Shown piece by piece: positions 10,376 through 22,000 of a stretch of DNA of 64,000 nt. The position numbers were made by a program, and so were the translations under genes. Each line of letters opens with the position of its first letter. The stretch's first letter is position 1. The notes below the pieces were generated by a model, which did no database searches, was not told the origin of the DNA, and worked only from the letters and a program-made list of their open reading frames with translations. Source of the DNA: Echinometra lucunter (Eukaryota; Echinodermata; Echinoidea; Camarodonta; Echinometridae); contig CM057161.1 in the NCBI GenBank assembly GCA_029962745.1, positions 4,605,611 to 4,669,610 on the forward strand. The letters run 5' to 3'.

Positions 10376-12329
10376 CTATTATGGAACATTCTGGCTCATC
10401 GTCGTCATCGGGGATCGAGCCTTGCATGCACAGGACTCCCTGGAACCACATGTCATTGCATGCACGGTATACGCTCGAGGGCTCTATAGCATGCAGGAAG
10501 AGTTATCATTTTCGTGAAATGATACAAACCGGAAGCACAAAAGCCATTAACAGCCAATAGGGCCTACAGGCTGAATAGTGAGAAAAAACGTTACCTTAGT
10601 AACGAAATCTTTAAGGTTAGTGCATTTGTAATCGCTCAACTTCATACCAGTGTGATTTCAGTGATTTAAACACTGAGATGTCAAGGTTGTTTCATGAGCT
10701 GGTAACCTGTACAAGATTATGCCATTAACGTTAGCAAATTCTGCCAGCTCAATCATTTGGTACGTGTAGAATGGCCGTCGACTGGCACTAGCAATGGCAC
10801 TTTCTTCCGAACTAGGAATGGGTGGAAACAATTCGCAGTGTAGCTATTAAAGCGCCAGCATCGATCCGACCACTCTTGAGCTCTTGGTATGCTCCGAGCA
10901 TTGGGTTGCGCCATCTCTACCCACCCACTCTCCGGGTATGAGAGGTGGTAGAGTATCTCTGCGGCATTTACGCTACAGAGGACAGTAAAGACCAAAACCG
11001 ACTCTCACCATTTAGACACTCCAGTCTACAAGTTATTCTCTTTCCTTTTCCGCTGTCAGGTAGGGGGGGGGGGGGGGGGGGGGCTCCGGCCCTTCGTGGC
11101 TTCGATATGGAGTCTGGCCATGGTATTTATTATCCGGCAATGTTAACAATGGGGAGAATGTCATATAATTATGCTCAGGCAGTGCTCAGCGCTCAGAGCA
11201 TGACCTATCACCGACATCCATTCTCAAAGAACTTGAAGGTCGCACGCCTGTAAATATATCCCCATAGGTTCCTGTGTTAAAAATGAAAATGGATAAAATC
11301 ATGGAAAATAAGTGCTAGTAATGACACAATTTAAACTTTTCTCTTCACAAGTTCAAACAATATCCTTCATTTCCTGAAAATATGAAGGGGTGTTTTCAGC
11401 TCTTTTTCTCAGCACATCTAGGCTGAAACTCACACTAACAAAAACTTGGTCAAAGCTTCAGTGCTGGTACTGTAAGGTGTTTTTTTTCCCCCACACTAAT
11501 AAAATCCACCTGGGACCAACTGCTGCTCTCTCATGGGACTGATCTAAACCGGTAATTAGCCCTCTGTATGCACAAAAAGTGTTCAAGTATGTATCACTGA
11601 TTTTATATGAAAATGTTTTCAACAATGACATCATCTTTGGTACCGGTTGGAGGAATCTCTGAAAATGAACTGATCTATTTACAGGCGTGCGGCCTTGAAG
11701 CTCTCCCTTTTTCACTCGATGAAATCGGATGAATGGCTGTTTCGAATTCAGTCTGGCCCCATCTGTGGTAGACAAGTCATTTCCATAATCTATAAACACA
11801 AAGAAAATTTTCGTATTGTACCTTGTCTAATCGTTAAAATTCTGATTGCAATATACTCACAACGAAAAGGAGCACTGAAAAGGGAAAGGGGCACTTATCA
11901 TATTAATCAAACCATACGCTCATTATATTTGAGGCGTGGGGGCACTCATCATATTAAGGAGAAATGACACTTAGAAAGCAAAAGGGGCACTTGAAATTGT
12001 GTTTCTCCACACAGTTTAAATGAAATATTCAAAATTAAGTTAAGTACATTAAAAAAAAACTTTTAAACGTTTTCGTGATCAGTCATTTCCAATAATTTGG
12101 GGATTTAGAAGGAATCCAGTGTAACATGAGCAAGTTGGCTCAGTGAGTGAAAAAGGGACAGTGTACGGATAATGCACCCCCAATTATCGTTAATCAAATG
12201 CTTCTCTTCCGAAAAAAGTAGCTTACAATATTAATCTTAGTTTCATTTAGCATAAGAATACATCGGGAGGAAATACTAGTAAAGAAAGAAACGTTGACAG
12301 AATTATGAATATAATTTTTCACCATTTTC
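10376..12329. other. Intergenic, no supported gene
   Basis: Short reading frames only, none with recognisable domains. A run of more than 20 G lies near 11067-11090 next to GCTCCGGCCC, a possible relic of a poly-G-capped MITE. Confidence 0.5.
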
Positions 12330-12449
12330 CCCCTGAAAGCTGGGGGATATTGTATACAGCATCCCCCCCTCTCCCCCACCCCCGGGCCAAAGCGGTGAGA
12401 TGTATCCCACACCCCCCCCCCCACCCCCCCCCCCCAATCTACGCCCCTG
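12330..12449. mobile_element. Right-end fragment of a poly-C/hAT-like element
   Basis: C-rich tracts run into AATCTACGCCCCTG, which resembles the right termini of the elements ending at 14854 and 22412. I could not find the matching left end, so this is probably truncated. Confidence 0.45.
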
Positions 12450-12827
12450 AAGCAGTACGTTGTAGGCTTCTAGCCAAGATTTATTTGGAAATTGCCCATA
12501 TATGGACATAGACTAAAAAGGAATTGAACCGTGCTTGAAGTCCAAAATTCTTAAATAATTCATCACGAAATCTACTGAAAAAAAAATAGACTTAATTAAT
12601 TTGCCTGCAGAAATCGTGATCATATTTTATGCATGGATAGTTGACACGGCGACCGTGATCACTGAAGCGTAGGCCTATAATTATGTTCGTTCCTTTTTGT
12701 GAGAGATTAGATGATATCAGTTGGTTTGATTCATTTTGACATACTTGAATTATGAATCTAATAATATTGATAACCCCTGTTCGAACTCATTGTAGGCAAT
12801 GTTCGTGGGAAATTCATTCGTAAAGAA

Positions 12828-12986
12828 ACAGAAGCTGCGGAGCGTTTCTTTAAAGTGGAGGGGGGGGGGGGGGGGCTGAGGGTACAAACCAGGATAATCA
12901 TTTCCGCGTTTTTGTACAGAGGCCAACGTGTCTACTCAAAAAAGTGGGGGGGGGGGGGGGGCTGCACCCCCCGTTCCGCGGCCCCT
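12828..12986. mobile_element. Short poly-G-bearing hAT-like MITE
   Basis: The left end CAGAAGCTGCGGAGCG and the reverse complement of the right end, CAGGGGCCGCGGAACG, are similar. Two poly-G tracts (12859 and 12947) lie inside. The target duplication is not clear, so the call is tentative. The flanks 12450-12827 and 12987-13723 show nothing else. Confidence 0.45.
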
Positions 12987-13723
12987 GAGAAATGTTTGGA
13001 TAATTAATGAGTACCGTAATGCGATTTGAAATACTAAGAATTGTATATTACATTGAAGGATATCGTGTCATTTATCAGGAAAAATGAATCTTTAAAAAAA
13101 AAAGCCGTGCTAATTAATCGAAGCATTCGTTATGCTTCATAAATAGAAAAGTCTGAAATGAGCATTAATGTTCTTACTGAACCATATCTGTTCATGCATG
13201 AATGATCAATGTTTACAGGCTGACTATAAGCAACTCAGTACAATTCAACAGATATAATTACTTTATTAGTTATCTTTTTTTTTAAATTAGAATTTTCGAC
13301 TTCGGTCATGGTTCAGATTCTCCTTTTATAGTGTGATTTATGTGAAGTGTCTCGATAATTCTTGCCATTTTGGCAACAAGGGGGTGCACAACTTTTGCAT
13401 CCCCCACAAAATGCTGAGGTGAAATTTCAAATCAATAAAACAGTCTAAAAATCCTCATTTGGCAGTACCCAGTTAAGCAATCTCAGCTATCAATCCCCCA
13501 CCCCGAAAACTTCACTCAGGTGCCCCTAAAAAAATTGTTTCAAGTCTGGCGTATGCGGCATATAACACATGCATTATGAGCCGCGCGCGCGCCTGTTGTA
13601 CGTGTTATGGCGCGAGGCCGTGACAGAACAGTTCGAAAGGTGAGGTGAGGATTCCTGTTTCTTTTAACTCTGATATTACAAGGTGGTAGCTAGATCCAAT
13701 TCACTGCTAAATATTAATGTCAG

Positions 13724-14854
13724 CAGGGGCGTAGCTACGGGGGGCCTGAGGGTGTGTCCCCCAGGTGCCCCCTCTCACAAAATCAAGAGGTAGGAAAAGA
13801 AAAAAAAAGAAAAATAAAGCCCAAGTATCTCACTATCAGCAGGCAAAAAAAAAAAAAAAAAAGATAAAGCAATACCGAAATGGGCCAGAAAGGCAAAAAA
13901 ATGTAGACTTTTGTAAGTGCAGATTTCGAAATTTTCTTGCTCGCTTCGCTCGCTCTTCATATTTAGAAGCAGAATGTTCAAGATCAAGTTCAAGTTCAAG
14001 TTCAAGTTCAAGTTCAAGTTCAAGTTCAGGTTTTATTTCCAATATAACATAAGATATATATATTTTTTCTTTTAAAATAGAAATATTGTGAACATAAGCC
14101 TACATTATTTCTTTCTCTCTTTTTTTAAAGATCAAAACAAAATAAATGTCTGCTTGACACAGTGTATTAAAAAATACCAGATAGCATGGACCAGCGAGAT
14201 ATATCCTATTTGGTAGAGTTGGGACCTAATGTACCATTCAAAAAATTATAGGTCTAAACTGTATTTTGATGACAAAGTGGTTATTTTGGCTCGCTCGCTT
14301 TGCTCGATCGCAAAATAGATATTATATGTGTGTGTGTGTGTGTGTGTGGGGGGGGGGGGGGGTTGTGTATGTGCCAAAAGGTAGGGAAAAGAAAAAACAA
14401 ATTGAAAAATAAAGCCCAAGTATCTCACTATCATCAGGCAAAAAAAAAAAGTAAAGCAATACCAAAATGGGCCAGAAAGGCAAAAAAAAAATGTTGACAT
14501 TTGTAAGTGAGGATTTCAAAATTTTCTTGCTCACTTCGCTCGCTCTTCATATTTAGAAGCAGAGTGGTTTGAGTCATACCAGAGAGACATATTCTATTTG
14601 GTGAAGTGGTGACCAAATATATCATATAAAAAATTGTAGGTCTAAACTGTATTTTGACGACAAAATAAAGAGTGGTTATTTTGGCTCGCTCACTCGCAAA
14701 ATAGAAAATGTTATGTGTGTGGGGGGGGGGGGGCGGAGGTGCGTGTTTGTATGTGACTAAAAAAAAAATTATTTTGGGTGCCCCCTACAAAATTTCAAGG
14801 CCCCCCAGTGCCCCCCTACTGAAAAAATCTGGAAAAGTCCTAGCTACGCCACTG
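13724..14854. mobile_element. hAT-like non-autonomous element, 8-bp TSD
   Basis: Exact 8-bp repeats AATGTCAG flank it (13716-13723 and 14855-14862). The termini CAGGGGCGTAGCTA and TAGCTACGCCACTG are inverted. The interior is two or three diverged copies of a segment of about 600 bp. These contain CTCGCTTCGCTCGCTC (13940, 14531), shared AAAGCCCAAGTATCTCACTA words, a (CAAGTT)n tract at 13985-14028 and (GT)n plus poly-G at 14328-14362. Short reading frames here are not genes. Confidence 0.85.
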
Positions 14855-14939
14855 AATGTCAGAACTCTAGTCAGGTTGCATTTTTTTCTTTTTTGTGTGT
14901 GTAAAATCATAAATGCAGCCAATAAATTTATGTCAGAGA

Positions 14940-15252
14940 TCGAGATAGAAGTACATCCGCGCCGCGCTCGCGCTCCTATCTCGGCGGATAGGCGCGCCGG
15001 CTGCGTCGGCAGCAGCGGCGCCTTAATTCATTCATGTCCTTAGGCTATAGGCTCAGTAGTTTTTCCCGCGCGCGCGCTCAATGGCTAGACTCCATGCCCA
15101 ATGCATGCAGATTTGACACCTGCTTTGGATCTGAGTTACAAACTTACCGTACATCGATCATGCATGTTCAACGTTGTTACTCCGAGAGTATAACGTTACA
15201 CAAATTTTATGAATGCCGCGCAAGCTAAAACATTTTCACATCTAAAGGAGCT
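14940..15252 (+). promoter_or_regulatory. CpG-rich promoter and leader exon of the 16-25 kb gene
   Basis: Locally CG-rich sequence (CGCGCCGCGCTCGCG, GCGCGCCGGCTGCGTC) in otherwise AT-rich DNA, followed by AGGAGCT and the strong donor GTAAGT at 15253. The next acceptor in the same direction is at 16019-16020 (TTTTCCAG), 40 bases before the predicted start codon. I infer a non-coding first exon ending at 15252; the transcription start is not determined. Confidence 0.45.
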
Positions 15253-15756
15253 GTAAGTTGTGGTTTGATTGAAATGAGTGCACGGACACAGTGACGGTAA
15301 AGTTCCCTTCTTTGTGAATTTCAGATTGAAATAAAACCTCTTTTATGTTTGAATAGATCTAGGCCTAAGTTAGCACCGATCATCGTGAATTTTGTGCTTT
15401 ATCATGATATTTTCAAACAGAATTCTCGGTTTATGAAATATTGCCTGTGAACTTCTTCAAAATTGCTGTTTTGTCCAGATTGACTACACAACCTGTCTTG
15501 ACGTATAGAACGTCGGGGTAATAGCTGACATTACCTTTAACAAAAGTTAGATCTGGAGCTTACACATACAAGAATTAGAATCTAACTTAGGCCTAATAAC
15601 TGTTAGATTGTTTAACACAATGGTTTAACTTTAGAACGTGTAAATTTGGTCATGAAAGTGTTGATTTATCTTGTGTAAGATCCAGAGATCTTATAATAAT
15701 TGTGGAGGTATTGTTACTTAGTCAAGATACTGGTCTATAGACAAACAAAAGTTAGT

Positions 15757-15962
15757 GCCATTGCCATGGTTCATTCACTTGACTCTCAGTCAGAGGGTTG
15801 AGCCTGAGGGTTCGAATCCCAGCCCTGCACTAATGTCTTTTGGCAAGGTATTAATCCATGGTTGCCACTCTCCACCCAGGTGTAAATCAATGTAATAATG
15901 TTGGAGCGCCATGAGCATCACAATTTGACGAACCTGAGTGCTATACAAGAAGCCACCATTAC
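15757..15962 (+). mobile_element. tRNA-derived SINE
   Basis: The head has a B-box in GGGTTCGAATCCCAGCC, preceded by a degenerate A-box region. The body runs to a tail reading GTGCTATACAAGAAGCCA, which resembles the 3' ends SINEs share with partner LINEs. It lies in the inferred first intron of the plus-strand gene starting at 16061. Confidence 0.65.
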
Positions 15963-16060
15963 TAGATCTATTATTTTATCTTGAACCATGTCCATGATGA
16001 CATTGTATTTTTTTTTCCAGAATCACATTTCATCAGGACCAGGATAGCAGAAGCAAAGAG

Positions 16061-19000
16061 ATGGCACCTCCTTTGATTCAGTCACGACGGAGGCAAACAG
16101 ACCAGTCCATGTCTATCTCAAACTACCACTCCTTCTACAACATCAAGAAAACCAGACTGTCTGCCAGATATCCTTTCTTGCCCAAGAAACAGATCGAGAG
16201 GAAGATCAAGCATCTATGGGAGAGAGCTTCAGCTGAGAAGCGAGCAACACTGTGTCTGACTTCTTCAGGGTATGAATATTTTCCCAGTTTCATCGCTATA
16301 ATGGCAGTACTGTTGAAAGAAGACATGGAAGTGCAGGGTCTGCATGCCATTTTTATATTTTTTTTGTTTTTTATAAATAACAGATCTAATGTTAGACATG
16401 TTTGATAATTTTTTTAAGGAATGGGCTGGTTTGGGGGTTTGTATTATGCTGATAACTATCTACAGATTCTAAATTTTAGGTATTGCTAAGGAAAACCTGC
16501 ATTGCATTGTTGTCTTAAAGCTGTGATTGGTGTCAAGTTAGTTTTAAAACTTGTTTAAGGCAAAGATGTAAGTTAATGTGAGATTTAGGGTTAAAGTTAG
16601 GAATTCAGTCAGTGTTAGCAATTGATTGTTGTGAAATTGTCATAGGGCATCTTTTTTGAAAGTTGGTTTACACATTTGATAATTTGAATTTCTCTTAAAC
16701 ATACAGAATTGTATTGATCTAGGAATCTAGTTCCAAACTGTTTCAATTCATTGAATGCAAATCAATATACCTGTGATTCATTGATCACTTACAGCACAAC
16801 AGCAAAATCTCCCTTCAAAGGATCGATTCTTCAAGGACTATGCAAGAAGAAAGTATCTGCAGACCAAATATCCAATGGTGGACACATCCTGAACGGAAGC
16901 CCGGCGAGTGTTGGAGGCAAAGGTCATGCTCATACCCTTTGTTCGAGCATCAAAAGTCCACATTCTCCAGCAGATGGAGAACGAGTTCTCAGGTAAGATA
17001 AATTGGTGTTGAAAAAGTGCGTTGATTCAGCAAAGTGAATTTAATCAGTTTTGAACAGTAGTTGAAGGCAACAGATCCAGGAAGGATTATCACATATGAG
17101 GGGGGGGGGGGGTGTTTTAAAATGGGAGAGTACATATCCTCATCTGATCACATTCTTAAGTGTATGAATTACTTGGGCCAGTGGAAGGGCATACTTTTAC
17201 TTTTTTTGAAGAAAAGGTGATTTCTATGTAAATGTTTCTCTTTAAAAAGTGATTTGTTTAACATATTTTTAAAAGGGAAAATGACGATAGGAAGGAAGAG
17301 AAGTTCCTTTCTGAGATATAGCAATTTTGCATTCAGATTACTGATATTTGTGCATTTTAAAGAACTTGAAAAATTAAACTTTGCCTACAGAAGTGAAAGA
17401 TATCCTATTACTTTTACACTGTAATTGCAGCACCGCAAAGAAACTCGTCTCTACCAGAAGAGTAAGTTTCAACTTAAGGCAGCCATCACCACCAAGGCCA
17501 AACACCAGAAGCAACTCTCTTGAACAGAACCGGGCTGAGGAGAATGCAGAAAAGACCAAAGGAGAAAAGATCCAGAAAGAGAAGACCAAGAGAGAGAAGA
17601 GCAGAAGGTCAAAAGATTCACCGCAAGGTCATTTGAAGAAGAGAGAACTATCTATCGAAGAAGAGAAGATATATGAGTTTGAGGATGAAGACACCAGCTC
17701 AGCGGAGATAGCAGAAGGTAGGATGACACAACTTAAGGCTGGAGCAGAGAAGCGTGTTTTCAGTCCTGAAGAGTACAACCTTGAAAGCACTGCCAATTCC
17801 GGGATGTTCAGCGATGATAGTCAGTCTCCAGGGATAACATCAGGACAGAGACCCCCTGAAACTACTGAGAGGAGATGCCAAAGTGGATCTGCGCAAGAAC
17901 TTCCAAATGGCAAACAAACTCGCACTAAAAAAAGCACAAAGCGACTTGGAAATCCTTTGGTGAAAGAGGGAAAAGACCAAGCTGTCAAGAGAAGGAGCAA
18001 ATCGAAAGATTCTAGCAAAGGAAGGAAAGATGATGTACCTTCCACAATGGTTGACGTTGATACTTCACAAAGCGATGTCAGTAACACAGGAGAGGTACCA
18101 TGGATGGTGAGTGCTTGTCGAGACAGTTCCTCTGACAATGTCCTGGACGATTCCAATGACGATGACAAGGAGGCAGTCTACGACTACTACCACAAGAGCA
18201 GCAGTGAAAGTAGTGCACCAACCTTGCCTTCCTTGTCTCAAGAATCTGAACATGCTGTGAGCAGTCCATATCAGAATGACACCACATTTAGCTGGAATGG
18301 AGTCTGCTTCACAAAGAAGAGTGGCAGTGTAGCAACAGACACATTTGACAGTCAGTTGTCATTGGTTTCGATGGATGCAGCTGAGGTAAGTGGTAATGAC
18401 ATTATTGAGCTGTCCTTTTTAATGAAAAATGGACACAACACTGGAAAATTTCAAGCAAAATGGTTGTTAAGAGTGTTTCATAACAAATCTTTTTCCCGAA
18501 ACATGATCTGTAATAGATGTGAAATGATCATATGTAATAACAAATAATAATCAATAGACCCATTTACTATTTTATGCATACTTGTTGAACAAAAGTTTCC
18601 CGCGACAACTAAGAAGCTTGCCTGACAAGCCAGAGGCTTGTCAGACATAGCAACAACTAATGTATGCAAACTGGATTCCATCTACAATGCATTCAGATGC
18701 AATTATGCATAAAAGGTGAACTGAATAATTTGTAACCAAAGCTTCTGGAGAGAAATGTGCATAAATTTATATACATTAGTAAACAGGTCTATTGATCTCA
18801 TATCTCCCCTGGAGTTCTAAGTATTGATTCCTAATTAATATAAAAAACCTGTCACATGCCTTAACCCAAAACACTACCCCCATCACTACCTATATGATGC
18901 AGAGGTAGGCCAGAAGTACAATTCATTCTTCCAGATGCTGATCGATAAAAGTCAGTGTTTCCTATATCCATTCAACTACCAGACCCTTAACCCTATATAA

Positions 19001-22000
19001 GTACACCATTATTACACGTACTGTTGACTGAATGTAATCTACGGTAGATATGAAGTGATAACCCTTTCAGTGACATAGCTGGTTAACTTTGGATGTTTGT
19101 TAATTTTGAACTTGTACATTTGTCCCATACCCATGGACATGCACACAGAGAAGCATTTTTTTGCTTGAGATTCAAAACAAGTTAATGAATTTTAAGGCCA
19201 GATAAAACACTTGGTGAGATACTAAATCACCCACCAAGAATCCGTGCAGAAATAAGAGCATTATTATGAGGGAGGATAACAACTCCAGGGTGAGCTGTCC
19301 ACAGTATGGTAGTGGCTACAACAATCATTTTCTTTCTTTTTTTCTAGTAGCACAATTAATTGACCAGATAGTGCAGTTGTCTAAATGAAGTGTTTTGTGT
19401 GTTCCACAACACAGGTCATGTCAGTTTCATCAACAGAAGCCAGCATGTCACTTAGCACTTCTCCATCAGAAAGGGGATTCCTTGGATTCCAAGGAAAACT
19501 GATGACTTCCTCACCCCAATGGTCGATGCTATCACCAGACAACAAAGAAGAGTCATTACTGCCTTCAAAACAGAAGATGCGTCTCAGAGATGAAGCAACA
19601 GTGGAATCGCCCATAAGCTCTAGATGCAGACGTGATGTAGATTGGCCTGGCAGAGTAGAGGATGCTATACAAGCTCCAGCAAAGATTGTTTCTCCTGCTA
19701 GTAGGAAGAGGAAAATGAGAGGTCAGGGAGGAGAAGAGATGGTTTCCTTTACATCTGTACCAAACACCAAAGAGGACTGCAACCAGACACCAGTATCATC
19801 AAAGAAGCCCGAGGCACGTGTGGGACCTTCATTGATGTCATCAAACCAAAGAAAGGTCTTGGCGGAGGCTAATTCAAGGCCCAGGAAACCTGCACCTACG
19901 ACGAACAGGACCAAGAGGGAAAAGGAGGATCAGGAGCCTAAGATGGAGACAAGAGGAAGAATGAGAAACAAGGAAGGTTTGATGAAGTGGTCCCAGACAC
20001 AGGAAAGTTCTGTTTCTGAGGCAGGAAACGACAGTCTGGGCATGAGAGATTCCCAGAAGGCACCACAAATCAATGGCTGTGCAGAGGATGCTCCTCAAAG
20101 GGATGACTACAATGAAAGAGGTCTAATTTTTTATAATTTCATGTTCAATACCATAAAAAATGAAGGAAGGATTTCATTTGCAATCAGTATTCTTTGATAT
20201 GAATATTCTCAGCATTCTCAATAATCAATATGTACAATAAAAAAAAAAGTAAAAAAAAAAAAGAAAACAAAGTAATCAAGTTGCTTCCAATAGACCAGAT
20301 GGAACCAACAAATCCATTTTTTAGTGCTGATGAAGTGGTCTTGTGTCGTTTGATATGACACAGTCACAATATCAGACATATGCATAAACCACCAGAAAAG
20401 AAACTTATCCACATGTAAATGAGACAAACTCTGCTTTTCCCCTTTTTATTTCAGAAATCAAGATGTCTTCTTGGATGGAAGGAAGAGATGAACCGTTTCA
20501 TAGTGATGGCATTCTTTGTGATCTTTTCCAACCAAATAGATCATCTCAGATCAGGTTGGTTTTCTGTGGGCATTAGAGATTAGTGACAAATAATTCGTAA
20601 TAATCAATAAGCAGGTTTCATTGGAATTATAGGTGAAATCATAAGCTCATTGAAAATTCATGTAACTGGAGCAAAAATGTAAAAAATAAGATGTACTACT
20701 GATATTAAAGTTTGAGTTTCGGAGTCTACAATAGTGACACGGGCGTCGCTAAAGGGGGGGTGTGGGGGGGTGTGACACCCCCCCACTCAAAATTCTTGTC
20801 GGCAAATTCACGATCGCTGTCGGCAAAAAAAAAAAAAGAAGGAGATAGAGAGAGAGAGAGAGAGAAAGGAGAGGGAAGAGGAAGGAGGGAAAAAAAGGAA
20901 AAAAGAGGAGTAAGGTGCCCAAATAGAGTCATATTCGGCTTATTTACTTGTGCATTTTGACGACGAAATAATACTGGTACCACGAAAGAGAGTGTATATT
21001 TTTCCTTGCTCGCTGCGCTCGCTTGTATTATATTTAGATACAGGATGTTTTCGGAAAGCAAACACATTCGGCTAGTGAGATGAACACTATATAATCTAGA
21101 TATCTTTAGGCCCATCATGTATTTTGATGAAGAAGTATTACTTCTACCATAAAAAGAATATGTATATTTTTCCTAGCTCGCTGCGCTCGCTGGTATTATA
21201 TTCAGATACAGGATGCTTTCGGAAAGCAAACACATTCGGCTAGTGAGATGAACACTATATAATCTAGATATCTTTAGGCCCATCATGTATTTTGATGAAG
21301 AATTATCACTTCTACCATAAAAGGAGTATGTATATTTTCCTCGCTCGCTGCGCTCGCTCGTGTAATATTTAGATATAGGATGGTCTTAAAAGCAAATAAA
21401 TTAGGTAGGAGATGTGACCAAATATATCAAAATAGGTACCTTAAAGGCCAATCGTGTATTTTGATGAAGAACTTTCACTTCTACCATGAAAAGGATTATG
21501 AATTTTTCCTCGCTCGCTACGCTCGCTCGTATAATATTCAGATACAAGATGGATTGGGGAAAGCAAACAAATTTTGCAAGCTATAGGCCCATCGTGTATA
21601 TTGATTAAGAATTATCACCTACCATAAAATAGAGTGTATATATTTCTCCTCGCTCGCTGCACTCTCTCGTATAATATTTAGATACAGGATAGTCTTTGAA
21701 AGCAAATGAATTAGATAAGAGAGGTGACCAAAATCAAGATATCCAAAAGGCCCACCATGCATTTTTTTTATGAAGAACTTTCACTTCTATCATGCAAAGG
21801 AGTGAATATGTATTTTTCCTCGCTCGCTACGCTCGCTCGTACAATATTCAGATACAAGATGGATTTGGGAAAGCAAACGAATTCGACAAGTGAGGTGACC
21901 AAATGTACCTGTATAAGTTAGATATCTTATAGTTAATACCATCGTGTATTTTGATAAAGAATTGTCACTTCTACCATGAAAAATAGATTTTTTCCTCGCT

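Noticed and set aside
20726..21118. 130-codon minus-strand frame
   Set aside because: It lies inside the 20738-22412 hAT-like element and is repeat and homopolymer sequence.
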